From the NCBI GenBank assembly GCA_964464815.1, contig CAYXHF010000005.1:33587-97586 (forward strand): a DNA stretch of 64,000 bases. The letters are read 5' to 3'. The DNA is from UBA11524 sp964464815 (GTDB taxonomy: Bacteria; Bacillota; Clostridia; Christensenellales; Aristaeellaceae). The notes under the pieces were generated by a model, which had not been told where the DNA came from, did no database searches, and saw nothing but the letters and a program-made list of their open reading frames with translations. Of the stretch, positions 31,589-39,872 are shown piece after piece (position 1 is the first letter of the stretch; each line of letters begins with the position of its first letter). A program made the position numbers and the translations under genes.

Positions 31589-33439
31589 ATGCAGCGGACA
31601 AAAACCGCCACGAAGCCTCAGTCGCCCTTGTCTGCCATGCTTCATCTGCTGGGCAGCAACTGGACGCATTTCCTCTGGTCGCTCATCTCCACCATCATGA
31701 TTGTCATCATCGGCTTTCTGACACCCCTGATGCTGGCTGAAATCATTGACTGGCTGCTGGGTGAGCAACCCTCGACCCTTCCCGCATTCCTGCAAAGCGC
31801 GATTGCGTCCATCGGCGGACGCGATTTCCTGCGCGCGAATTTGTGGATTGCCGGTCTGGCGCTGGTGGCGCTTAACGTGCTCAACGGCGTGTTCACGTTC
31901 ATCAAGGGACGTGCCTCCGCTGTGGCGAGCGAGAATATCGCCCGCACCCTGCGCGAAAGCCTCTACAGCCATTTACAGCATCTGCCGTTTGCATACCATG
32001 TCAAGGCGCAGGCCGGTGAGCTGATTCAGCGTTGCACCTCCGACGTGGACACAATTCGCCGTTTCCTCTCCGTTCAGGTCATGCAGGTGGTCAACACCGT
32101 GCTGATGATTGCCATTGCCATGGTGATTCTGCTTCAGCGCTCCGTGCCGATTACGCTCTACAGCCTGATTCTCGTGCCGCCGCTGTTCTGCTTCGCGACG
32201 TGGTTCTTCAAGATGATTCACTCGAACTTCGAGAAGGCCGACGAAGCCGATGGCGTAATGAGCGCCGTGTTGCAGGAGAACCTCTCCGGTGTGCGCGTGG
32301 TGCGTGCCTTTGGGCAGCAGCAGCGCGAGGTGGAGAAGTTCGACCGCGTGAACGATGACCTGCGCAAAAAGAACTTTCGCCTGAACGAATTGCTGTCCAT
32401 CTACTGGGGCGGCGGTGACGCACTGAGCATGGCGCAGACGATTCTGACGCTGGTCGTGTGCATCTACTTTGCCTGCAACGGCTGGATTACGGTGGGCACG
32501 CTGACCGTCTTCACCTCGACGCTGGGCATGCTGCTCTTCCCGATTCGTCAGCTGGGTCGCACCCTGTCCGATGCGGGCAAGGCAATGGTCTCCATGAAGC
32601 GCATTCAGACCATCCTGCACGAGGAGGCCGAGCCGGAGGAGCCGGACGCCCTCAAGCCCGACCTGCACGGCGATATTGTGTTTGACCACGTGTCCTTTGC
32701 CTATCCGGATGACAACGTGCCGGTGCTGCATGATGTCTCCTTCACCATTCCTGCTGGCAAGACCGCCGCAGTGCTGGGTGGCACAGGCAGTGGCAAATCG
32801 ACCATGATGTACCTCTTGCAACGCCTCTACGAACCGACCAGCGGCAAAATCACCATTGGCGGCGTCGATATTCGCCAGATTGACCGCAAGCACCTGCGCG
32901 CGCATGTCGGTCTGATTCTGCAAGAGCCGTTCCTGTATTCCAAGTCCATCCGTGAGAACGTGGGCATCACCGAACCGACCCTCAGTGAGGAGCGCATCCA
33001 ACACGCCGCCGACATTGCCAGCGCCTCTGCCTTCATCAGCCGCGCCGACAAGGGCTGGGACACCGTGGTTGGCGAACGCGGCGTCACCCTCTCCGGTGGC
33101 CAGAAGCAGCGCATCGCCATTGCCCGCACGCTGCTCAAGGACAACGCTATCCTGATTTTCGACGACTCCCTATCTGCTGTTGACACCGAAACCGATGCCC
33201 AGATTCGTTCCGCCCTGCGCCATGAGCAGGAGGGCATCACCACGCTGATTATCAGCCACCGCGTCACCACGCTGTCGCAATCCGACCTGATTCTGGTACT
33301 GGAGGATGGTCGCATCACCCAGCAGGGCACGCATCAGGAGCTTTGCCAGCAGCCCGGCCTCTATCGGCGCATCAACAGCATCCAGACCGCCTTGGAGGAG
33401 GAATTGACCCAAGCCAAGGCCGCAGAAGAGGTGAACTAA
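31589..33439 (+). CDS. heterodimeric ABC exporter, degenerate-site subunit
   Basis: This 616-residue half-transporter has six membrane helices (about 25–310) and a nucleotide-binding domain with Walker A GGTGSGKST (about 394–402) and signature LSGGQKQR (about 501–508). Walker B is ILIFDDSLSAVD, where Asp replaces the catalytic Glu. This is the non-catalytic subunit of heterodimers such as BmrC/BmrD, LmrC/D or TM287/288. Paired with the next gene, its canonical signature completes the one active ATP site. Exporters of this class move drugs or lipids outwards. ATG 31589 follows AAAGGAG (31571–31577). Confidence 0.9.
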   Translation: MQRTKTATKPQSPLSAMLHLLGSNWTHFLWSLISTIMIVIIGFLTPLMLAEIIDWLLGEQPSTLPAFLQSAIASIGGRDFLRANLWIAGLALVALNVLNGVFTFIKGRASAVASENIARTLRESLYSHLQHLPFAYHVKAQAGELIQRCTSDVDTIRRFLSVQVMQVVNTVLMIAIAMVILLQRSVPITLYSLILVPPLFCFATWFFKMIHSNFEKADEADGVMSAVLQENLSGVRVVRAFGQQQREVEKFDRVNDDLRKKNFRLNELLSIYWGGGDALSMAQTILTLVVCIYFACNGWITVGTLTVFTSTLGMLLFPIRQLGRTLSDAGKAMVSMKRIQTILHEEAEPEEPDALKPDLHGDIVFDHVSFAYPDDNVPVLHDVSFTIPAGKTAAVLGGTGSGKSTMMYLLQRLYEPTSGKITIGGVDIRQIDRKHLRAHVGLILQEPFLYSKSIRENVGITEPTLSEERIQHAADIASASAFISRADKGWDTVVGERGVTLSGGQKQRIAIARTLLKDNAILIFDDSLSAVDTETDAQIRSALRHEQEGITTLIISHRVTTLSQSDLILVLEDGRITQQGTHQELCQQPGLYRRINSIQTALEEELTQAKAAEEVN

Positions 33440-33440
33440 T

Positions 33441-35291
33441 ATGCAATCCTTCCAGGAGCAGGATTATACAAAGCGGTTTGACCTTTCCCTCTGGGCAAAG
33501 CTGCTCAAGGTGGCCAAGCCGTATCACAAGAACCTTCTTTTCATCATTTCCTTCATGGCCGTTTCTGCCATCATCGACGTGCTGCTGCCGCGCCTGAACG
33601 CCTACGCCATTGACGTGATGATTGCAAACGGCGATACGAGCAACATGGTTGCCTTCGTCGCCATCTACGTGGGACTATGCCTGATTCAGGTCGGGACAAT
33701 CTTCGGCTTCTTGCGCAACAGCGGCATTGTCGAAACAGGCACATGCTACCTGATTCGCAAGATGGGCTTTCAGAAATTGCAGGAGCTGCCGTTCTCCTAC
33801 TACGACCGCATGCCCGTTGGCTACCTGATGTCGCGCCTGACCAACGACACCCAGCGTCTGGCGGATACCATTGGCTGGTCGCTGGTGGATTTGTGCTGGG
33901 GCGCGGTCTATCTGGTTGCCTGCGCCATTCAGATGCTGCTGGTCAACTGGAAGCTGGGGCTGGTGGTCATGCTGGTGCTGCCGCCGCTGGCGCTGATTAG
34001 CTGGAAGTTCCAGAAGGCGATTCTTTCCTCCTACCGTCAGGTGCGCAAGAACAACAGCCAGATTACCGCCGGCTTCAACGAAGGCATCAACGGCGCCAAG
34101 ACGAGCAAAACCCTTGTGCGCGAGGAATTGAACATTTCCGAGTTCAATGAGGTGTCCGGCCACATGCGCGCCGCGTCCATCCGCGCCGCCACGCTGTCGA
34201 GCCTCTTCCTGCCCATTGTCGTGTCACTTGGCTCTCTGGCGACTGCCTATGCCCTGTGGCAGGGCGGCAACAGCGTCATCGGCGGCACGCAGATTTTCGG
34301 CGTCGCCATGACGATTGGCACGCTGAACATGTTCATCAACTACACGGTCAACTTCTTCCAGCCGGTGCGCGACATTGCCAGCATCTTTGCCGAGCTGCAA
34401 TCCGCACAGGCCGCCGCCGAACGCGTGCTGACGCTGCTGGACACCAAGCCGGACATCTGCGACACGCCGGAGGTGGTTGAGGTCTTTGGCGACAACTTCC
34501 ACCCGAAGAAGGAAAACTGGCCGGCCCTGATTGGCGACATCGACTTTGAGGACGTGACCTTCCGCTACAAAGACGGCGAAAAGGTGCTGGATCACTTCAA
34601 CCTGCACATCAAGCACGGCCAGACCATCGCCCTTGTTGGCGAAACCGGCAGCGGCAAGTCCACGATTGTCAACCTGATTTGCCGCTTCTACGAGCCAACA
34701 GAAGGACAGATTCTGATTGACGGCGCAGACTACCGCACGCGCAGTCAGCTCTGGCTGCAATCAAATCTGGGCTACGTGCTGCAATCGCCGCACCTGTTCT
34801 CCGGCACGGTCGCGGACAATATCCGCTATGGCCGTCCCGAGGCCACGGATGAGGAGGTTGCCGCTGCGGCGCGCATGGTCGGCGCGGAAAGCTTCATCCT
34901 CAAGATGAAGGACGGCTATCAGTCGGACGTCGGCGAGGGCGGCAACCGCCTCTCCACCGGCCAGAAGCAGCTGATTTCCTTTGCCCGTGCGATTTTGACG
35001 AACCCGTCCATCTTCGTGCTGGACGAGGCAACCTCCTCCGTGGACACCGAAACGGAGCAGCTGATTCAGCTGGCCATCCAGAAGGTACTCAGCGGCCGCA
35101 CGAGCTTCATCATCGCGCACCGCCTGTCCACCATCCGTTCCGCCGACCGCATTCTGGTCATCCAGAACGGCAAGATTACCGAGGACGGCACGCACCAGCA
35201 GCTCATTGCCAAGCAGGGGTACTATTATCAGCTGTATACCAACCAGTTCCAGGATGAACAGGGGTTGGAGATTTTGGATGGGAAGGCGTAA
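33441..35291 (+). CDS. heterodimeric ABC exporter, catalytic-site subunit
   Basis: This 616-residue half-transporter starts one base after the partner's stop. It has six membrane helices and an NBD with Walker A GETGSGKST (about 399–407) and Walker B IFVLDEATSSVD with the catalytic Glu. Its signature is LSTGQ instead of LSGGQ. The altered signature faces the partner's Asp-type Walker B, giving one consensus and one degenerate ATP site, the expected asymmetry of BmrCD-type exporters. Equal length with the partner suggests duplication. Confidence 0.92.
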   Translation: MQSFQEQDYTKRFDLSLWAKLLKVAKPYHKNLLFIISFMAVSAIIDVLLPRLNAYAIDVMIANGDTSNMVAFVAIYVGLCLIQVGTIFGFLRNSGIVETGTCYLIRKMGFQKLQELPFSYYDRMPVGYLMSRLTNDTQRLADTIGWSLVDLCWGAVYLVACAIQMLLVNWKLGLVVMLVLPPLALISWKFQKAILSSYRQVRKNNSQITAGFNEGINGAKTSKTLVREELNISEFNEVSGHMRAASIRAATLSSLFLPIVVSLGSLATAYALWQGGNSVIGGTQIFGVAMTIGTLNMFINYTVNFFQPVRDIASIFAELQSAQAAAERVLTLLDTKPDICDTPEVVEVFGDNFHPKKENWPALIGDIDFEDVTFRYKDGEKVLDHFNLHIKHGQTIALVGETGSGKSTIVNLICRFYEPTEGQILIDGADYRTRSQLWLQSNLGYVLQSPHLFSGTVADNIRYGRPEATDEEVAAAARMVGAESFILKMKDGYQSDVGEGGNRLSTGQKQLISFARAILTNPSIFVLDEATSSVDTETEQLIQLAIQKVLSGRTSFIIAHRLSTIRSADRILVIQNGKITEDGTHQQLIAKQGYYYQLYTNQFQDEQGLEILDGKA

Positions 35292-35299
35292 AAAGAAAA

Positions 35300-35343
35300 C
35301 GCGCGGATGAGCCAGTCCACTTTGCACTGGTTCATCCGCACGC
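35300..35343 (+). terminator. hairpin after the ABC exporter genes
   Basis: GCGCGGATGAGCCAGT pairs with ACTGGTTCATCCGCACGC (with small mismatches). It is followed by AAAATTAT rather than a T run, so termination may be weak on the plus strand. Confidence 0.55.
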
Positions 35344-35350
35344 AAAATTA

Positions 35351-35546
35351 TACTAATTTCCGTCTAAAACATGTCACCGAGCATAGTGGATTTTTCTCTC
35401 TGGCAAAGCTGAGTGCAGCGAGGCGTACTCGAAGCAAAGCCAGATGGCGGTCAGGCTTTTGCCTGACTAGCGCCGGGCTTGGCCCGGTGATGGCCGATGC
35501 AGGAAAATACGCTGTGCGAATGTCATGGGTTCGATGAAAATTAGTA
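35351..35546. mobile_element. MITE-like element with terminal inverted repeats
   Basis: TACTAATTT…AAATTAGTA marks the ends of a 196-bp element. The inverted repeats extend about 27 bp with roughly 21 matching positions (left ATACTAATTTCCGTC…CATGTCA; right, inverted, ATACTAATTTTCATC…CATGACA). TTA flanks both ends (35348–35350, 35547–35549), a likely target duplication. The interior has small hairpins (GTCAGG-CTTTTG-CCTGAC; CCGGGC…GCCCGG) and no coding capacity. The right TTA is the stop codon of regulator B. Confidence 0.65.
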
Positions 35547-36854
35547 TTACTTGTTTGGCTTGTACCGCGTCGCACGTCCTGCCCCCACGCGAATAACCTT
35601 CCCTTCCTGCATAAGCCGCGCCAACACCTTGTTGGCCGGGAACGAGGATGTATTGAGCAAGCGCTCCACGTCCTTGCGCGTCGCTTCACCTGCGGTCGTC
35701 AGGTATGCAAGCACCCTTTCGCTTTCGTCAGCCGTCTTCGGATGCGTTTCTTCCACCTGTGCCGCATGGTAATTCACATTCGGCAGCATGACCACAAAGG
35801 ACGCCGGTGCAGGCTGGAACGTCGGCTGCACATGGTAGGGCTGATAGCTTTCAATGATTCGCTGAATGCCTGTGCCATAGCTTTCAATCAGCTCCAAGCG
35901 GTAGAAAATGTCCGCAATCACCGTGTTGCGGGATTGTGACACGCCGCCCATGACATCCATCAGCGTCAAGCCCTTCACCAAACCACCCAACGACACAAAC
36001 TCCATCCGGTCATCATAGAGATTGATGATGGTGCTGCCGCTGAAATCATAATCGCGATGCACCACCGCATTGAGCAGCGCTTCGCGAATGGCATACACCG
36101 GATAGTCATGCACGTCCACCCGGCGCAGGCCATCAAAGGCCGAGCGAATCTTGTTATTCAGCGACAGGAAGGCATATGCCTCCTCCACCTGCTGAAGAAT
36201 CGACCCGGAAAATGCGCATCGCGTCTGGAAATTCGTCTTCCCGATACCCGCATACACGGCGCACTTGATGCTATGCTCACACTGGTCGGACAGCAGCATG
36301 GCCGCATTGGTATAATAGCCATCCGCCGTCAGCAGCTTCATGGTGCGCTGGTTGCTTTGGGTAAAGGATAGCCCACACCTCTGGAAATACGCTTCGGCGT
36401 AGGCAAACGTCAACTCCTGATTCGTGGAGCGCGCCCGGTCATAGGTCGTGCCATCGCTTTCCCGCAGCATTTGGCGAATCATATCGTCACTGGCCGGAAC
36501 GGATGCGACCCCATGGCGCACATACACGCCGCTGGGCTTGAGGCCCTTGTCAGTCAAGTGGTATGGCCGCCTTTCTCCGCGCAATACCGTGACCCTAATC
36601 AGCGTCACGCCCGCATCCTGCACGCGCTCAATGGTGGTGTAGGAGGTCAGATCCGGCTTGATGCCATCACGAATCATGCTGCTGATTCTCTCCATCTCCG
36701 CTTCGGCATTGTTGACGCCCACAGGCTTGCCATCGCGAGTCACACCCACATATATCTCGCCGCCGTTGGTGTTGGCAAATGCCACGATTTCTTTTTTGAA
36801 ATCGGCATTGATGATTTCCTTCAATTCGAGATATTCACTCTCGATGTACATCAC
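35547..36854 (-). CDS. AlbA_2 / HATPase_c_4 / winged-helix regulator B
   Basis: This 435-residue paralogue of regulator A (1539–2846) has the same domain order: AlbA_2 (about 1–120; ESEYLELKE, EIVAFANTNGG), HATPase_c_4-like fold (about 240–340; REALLNAVVHRDYDFSGS, YGTGIQRII) and a C-terminal winged helix (about 375–435; TRKDVERLLNTSSFPANKVL). The two differ most in the DNA-binding end. The GTG start (36854) is 9 nt from AGGAGG; an ATG follows directly. Its upstream region carries an array of ATCTCGAT/ATCGCGAT sites, and the leader ORF and MFS exporter diverge from it, so it may control both itself and the exporter. The stop codon abuts the MITE. Confidence 0.8.
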   Translation of the reverse strand: MMYIESEYLELKEIINADFKKEIVAFANTNGGEIYVGVTRDGKPVGVNNAEAEMERISSMIRDGIKPDLTSYTTIERVQDAGVTLIRVTVLRGERRPYHLTDKGLKPSGVYVRHGVASVPASDDMIRQMLRESDGTTYDRARSTNQELTFAYAEAYFQRCGLSFTQSNQRTMKLLTADGYYTNAAMLLSDQCEHSIKCAVYAGIGKTNFQTRCAFSGSILQQVEEAYAFLSLNNKIRSAFDGLRRVDVHDYPVYAIREALLNAVVHRDYDFSGSTIINLYDDRMEFVSLGGLVKGLTLMDVMGGVSQSRNTVIADIFYRLELIESYGTGIQRIIESYQPYHVQPTFQPAPASFVVMLPNVNYHAAQVEETHPKTADESERVLAYLTTAGEATRKDVERLLNTSSFPANKVLARLMQEGKVIRVGAGRATRYKPNK

Positions 36855-36880
36855 GCTTCTCGACCTCCTTTTTCGTGATT

Positions 36881-37005
36881 ATCTCTATCTTATCTCTATT
36901 TCCCCAATAAATCAATATCGAAAATAGAGCAAATCGCGATTCCAATCGAGATAATCGAGAAAAATCGCGATTTTTACCGTTAAATCTCGATAAAATCTCG
37001 ATTTT
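36881..37005. promoter_or_regulatory. array of ATCKCGAT operators between regulator B and the MFS locus
   Basis: Repeats of an 8-bp palindrome-like core occur at 36933–36940 (ATCGCGAT), 36945–36952 (ATCGAGAT), 36954–36961 (ATCGAGAA), 36964–36971 (ATCGCGAT inside a perfect 14-bp AAAATCGCGATTTT), 36984–36991 (ATCTCGAT) and 36995–37002 (ATCTCGAT). Variants ATCTCTAT lie at 36881–36888 and 36892–36899, against the -10 box. Most centres are 9–12 bp or 20 bp apart, one or two helical turns. Confidence 0.72.
36887..36915 (-). promoter_or_regulatory. promoter of AlbA_2 regulator B
   Basis: On the minus strand, TTGATT (36915–36910), 17 bp, TAAGAT (36892–36887). The ATCTCTAT variants overlap the -10 and downstream region, and the main operator cluster lies upstream of the -35, as for regulator A. 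Confidence 0.65.
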
Positions 37006-37047
37006 CGCCATACTTTCTCTATGCCCTGTCGAAAAGAGGTGAACACC

Positions 37048-37086
37048 ATGCTGTTGATGATTGCCTTTGCTCCATGCATGCCATGA
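37048..37086 (+). CDS. 12-residue leader peptide before the MFS exporter
   Basis: AAAGAGGTG (37033–37041) lies 6 nt before an ATG that opens MLLMIAFAPCMP-stop. Codons 6–9 contain CTTTGCTCC, exactly complementary to GGAGCAAAG at the MFS ribosome site. Short leader ORFs of this kind precede macrolide-efflux genes such as mef(E), where antibiotic-stalled ribosomes free the downstream gene. That this one works the same way is inference from base pairing and context. Confidence 0.65.
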   Translation: MLLMIAFAPCMP

Positions 37087-37156
37087 GGGCGTGACATGGA
37101 GCGTCCCACGGCTTTGCATGCCTCTATCCATGATAACAAATTGAAGGAGCAAAGCC
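37065..37156 (+). promoter_or_regulatory. putative translational attenuator of the MFS exporter
   Basis: Four segments can pair alternatively: 1, CTTTGCTCCATG (37065–37076, inside the leader ORF); 2, CATGGAGC (37095–37102); 3, GGCTTTGC (37110–37117); 4, GGAGCAAAGCC (37146–37156, containing the Shine-Dalgarno GGAG). Segments 1:2 pair over 8 bp and 3:4 over 8 bp, hiding the ribosome site; 1:4 pair over 9 bp as another closed form. A ribosome paused on the leader would mask segment 1. No T run follows, so this is not a transcription terminator. Confidence 0.6.
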
Positions 37157-37159
37157 ACC

Positions 37160-38470
37160 ATGAAAAAGTTTCATTCGTTTACCACATCTCTGTATGAGAT
37201 GCGCCACTTCCTGCTGCTGTTCATCACCCAAGCCTTTTCCGGGCTGGGGAGCAGCATGACGAGCTACGCACTGGTCATTTGGGCCTACAACCAGACCGGT
37301 TCGGCGCTTTCCACTGCACTGCTGAGCGTCAGCAGCTACGCACCCTACGTGCTGTTCAGCCTGTTCAGCGGTGCGCTGGTGGATCGACTGGACACCCGCA
37401 AGACCATGCTGCTGAGCGATACACTGGCCGCATGCACGACGGTCGTCACGCTGGTGCTCCTGCAAACAGGGCAGCTGCGCATCCATCATCTGTACCTGCT
37501 CAACGCCATCAACGGCCTGATGAACACCATCCAGCAACCCGCCAGTGAGGCCGCCACGACAGCGCTTCTGCCACGACAGCATTACCAGAAGGTCGGCGGC
37601 CTGCGGTATCTGTCTTCGAGCCTGTCCGGGCTGCTGACACCCATGCTGGCAATGGCGCTGATGAGTACGCTTGGCCTTAAGAGTGTCATCGTGTTTGACC
37701 TGGTGACATTCTCCGTGGCGTTTGGGGTATTGGCGTTCGTTTTGCGCATTCCCGCACAGCCCAAACGGGACACACAGGAGTCCTTCCTGCATGCCACAAA
37801 GCAGGGCATCACCTTCTTCCGTCAGGCGCGTGGCCTGCTGACCATCGTGCTGTTTCTGGCCGCCATCAATCTGGTCGCCTCCATGTACGAGGCGGCGCTG
37901 CCGTCGTTGCTGCTTTCCCGCGCATGGGGTGGCGAACACGCCATGGCGATTTTCTCCACCGTCACCTCCGTGGCCATGCTGCTGGGTTCGGCGGTATCTT
38001 TCCTGCTGCCCACGCCGAAAAGCCGGGTGAAGGCCGTTTGCATTTCGCTGCTGATTTCAATGGGGACGGAGAATTTCTTCCTCGCCTTCGGGCAGAGCCT
38101 TCCCGTGTGGTGCATTGGCGGCTTCCTTGGCTGGATGACGATTCCCATCATGAATGCCAATCTGGATGCACTCATGCGCCTGAACATCCCCAGCGACATG
38201 CAGGGGCGCGTCTACGCGGTACGCAATTCCTTGCAGTTCTTCACAATTCCCGTAGGCAAGCTCTTCGGCGGATTTCTGGTGGATCAGGTTTTCCGTCCAC
38301 TCATGGCCCATGAGCCACCCTTCCTGACGCGCCTGTTCGGCACGGACGGCGGCAGTGGCGCGGCATGCTTCTATGCCCTGCTGGCCTTGTGCGGCGTAGG
38401 GGTCTGTCTCTTCTTCCAGCGCCGGAAGGAGCTTCTGACGTTGGAGGACGCAGAGGTGGCTGCCGAATAA
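37160..38470 (+). CDS. MFS efflux transporter, MefA-like
   Basis: This 436-residue protein has about 12 membrane helices and the MFS loop motif GALVDRLDTRKTML between helices 2 and 3. Its pattern (QAFSGLGSSMTSYALVIWAY, NGLMNTIQQPASEAA, SDMQGRVYAVRNSLQF) resembles macrolide-efflux MefA/MFS_3 proteins. It is probably a drug:proton antiporter. AAGGAG (37144–37149) lies 10 nt before ATG 37160 and overlaps a sequence that can be sequestered by upstream RNA. It diverges from regulator B, with the ATCKCGAT array between them. Confidence 0.88.
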   Translation: MKKFHSFTTSLYEMRHFLLLFITQAFSGLGSSMTSYALVIWAYNQTGSALSTALLSVSSYAPYVLFSLFSGALVDRLDTRKTMLLSDTLAACTTVVTLVLLQTGQLRIHHLYLLNAINGLMNTIQQPASEAATTALLPRQHYQKVGGLRYLSSSLSGLLTPMLAMALMSTLGLKSVIVFDLVTFSVAFGVLAFVLRIPAQPKRDTQESFLHATKQGITFFRQARGLLTIVLFLAAINLVASMYEAALPSLLLSRAWGGEHAMAIFSTVTSVAMLLGSAVSFLLPTPKSRVKAVCISLLISMGTENFFLAFGQSLPVWCIGGFLGWMTIPIMNANLDALMRLNIPSDMQGRVYAVRNSLQFFTIPVGKLFGGFLVDQVFRPLMAHEPPFLTRLFGTDGGSGAACFYALLALCGVGVCLFFQRRKELLTLEDAEVAAE

Positions 38471-38475
38471 CACAC

Positions 38476-38510
38476 AGAGCCGGAGAAGCAAGCAACGCTC
38501 CTCCGGCTCT
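38476..38510. terminator. bidirectional hairpin between MFS and ferredoxin genes
   Basis: AGAGCCGGAG (38476–38485) pairs with CTCCGGCTCT (38501–38510). The flanking T runs are short. Confidence 0.6.
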
Positions 38511-38512
38511 CC

Positions 38513-38761
38513 TTATATCATTGGCACAATGGCATCCGCCAGGAAGGCCGCCGCCGTATCAGACGTAACGCCACGGTACTTTTCGCCATTCACCCGCACG
38601 CACGGCCCATCGCCGCATTCGCCCATGCAAAGCGCTTTGACGAACTCGATGTGACCATCCAGCCCCAAACGATGTGCTTCCTTCTCCAACGCGGACAAGA
38701 GTGCTTCGCTGCCGCCGCAGCGGCATGCATATCCTGTGCAGACCTGCACCTTTACCATCAT
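38513..38761 (-). CDS. small [2Fe-2S] ferredoxin, NuoE-like
   Basis: This 82-residue thioredoxin-fold ferredoxin has the Cys-x4-Cys (Cys8, Cys13) and Cys-x3-Cys (Cys45, Cys49) ligands of NuoE/HymA-type subunits in VCTGYACRCGG and CMGECGDGPC. Stand-alone versions usually serve electron-bifurcating hydrogenases or formate dehydrogenases, but none is adjacent. GGGAGG (38768–38773) lies 6 nt before ATG 38761; a second ATG follows at 38758. It is 15 bp downstream of deoD and probably co-transcribed with it. Confidence 0.85.
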   Translation of the reverse strand: MMVKVQVCTGYACRCGGSEALLSALEKEAHRLGLDGHIEFVKALCMGECGDGPCVRVNGEKYRGVTSDTAAAFLADAIVPMI

Positions 38762-38776
38762 GACCAACCTCCCGCC

Positions 38777-39478
38777 TTAGGCGATTTCCAGCGCAATCTC
38801 CATCATCTTTGTGAAGGTATTCTGGCGCGCTTCGGCGTCCAGCTCCTCTCCGGTGAAGGGATTATCCGAAATGGTGCAGATAGCCAGCGCATTCTTTCCC
38901 AGACGCGCCGCGTTCAGGTAGAGCGCTGCGGCCTCCATCTCCACCGCCAGCACGCCCAGACCTTGCAGAATCTTGCCGGGTGCGCTCTCGTCATAGAAGA
39001 TATCGGAGGAATACAATGCGCCAGGCACAGGCGTCACGCCGAGCTTCTTGCCAGCCTCCATGGCCGCCGCGAGCAGCTCATAGGAGCAGCAAGGGGCGAC
39101 ATTGCCCTTGAAGCCATACTGCTGGCCAAAGTTACTATTCGTATACGCGCTCATGCCCAGAACAATATCGCGCACCTTCAGCTTCTGGTTGAGCATACCC
39201 GCCGTGCCGACGCGGATGATATTTTCCACGCCATAGAACTGATACAGCTCATAGGAATAGATGCCGATAGAGGGCATGCCCATACCGGAAGCCATGACGG
39301 ACACGCGCTTACCATGGTACGTGCCGGTATAGCCCTGCACGCCACGGGTATTATTGACAAGCACAGCGTTCTCCAGGTAGTTTTCGGCAATGAATTTTGA
39401 GCGAAGCGGGTCGCCGGGCATCAGGACGGTACGGGCGAAATCGCCTTCTTTCGCGGTAATATGCGGCGTAGGAATCAT
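38777..39478 (-). CDS. deoD: purine nucleoside phosphorylase, DeoD type
   Basis: This 233-residue protein has the hexameric PNP motifs: TVLMPGDPLRSKFIAENYL, the GTYHGKRVSVMASGMGMPS phosphate loop, IRVGTAGML and the ribose/base site VEMEAAALY, with catalytic Asp in TISDNPF. It splits purine nucleosides with phosphate for salvage. AAGGAGAG precedes ATG 39478. The 394 bp between it and gdhA hold no gene; the gdhA promoter lies at 39740–39768. Confidence 0.95.
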   Translation of the reverse strand: MIPTPHITAKEGDFARTVLMPGDPLRSKFIAENYLENAVLVNNTRGVQGYTGTYHGKRVSVMASGMGMPSIGIYSYELYQFYGVENIIRVGTAGMLNQKLKVRDIVLGMSAYTNSNFGQQYGFKGNVAPCCSYELLAAAMEAGKKLGVTPVPGALYSSDIFYDESAPGKILQGLGVLAVEMEAAALYLNAARLGKNALAICTISDNPFTGEELDAEARQNTFTKMMEIALEIA

Positions 39479-39739
39479 GAGAAATCTCTCCTTTTCTGTT
39501 TTGGTTCAGGGGGTACGTTCCTATGATTGATTGTAGCACAAAGGTTGGATTTTGGGAAGGGTGGTGGAAGCTTTTTCTTTTTCGCGCAGATGCTGGCGAT
39601 AGCGCCTCGGTTTTTTACAACTTTGCATCAAAGACTGCATTTTCAGGCATTTTGCGTCGGAAAAAGAAAATATTTAACCGCTGAAATGCATTTTTCTTTT
39701 GGCGTCATCCAAAAAACATGATTTATACAAAAATCCCTC

Positions 39740-39768
39740 TTGCCAGACAAACTCGTTTGGTGTATGAT
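39740..39768 (+). promoter_or_regulatory. promoter of gdhA with a palindrome in its spacer
   Basis: TTGCCA (39740–39745), 17 bp, TATGAT (39763–39768). The spacer contains the palindrome CAAAC-TC-GTTTG, well placed for a repressor. Confidence 0.65.
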
Positions 39769-39872
39769 GAATCCCGTGATGGTGATTGAGGCCACCTCAT
39801 AAACGGATGCCGATAGCGTCCGCTTGTCTTGAAAAAAATGTTTGCCTTTATGAACGAAAGGAGTCCTGCATC

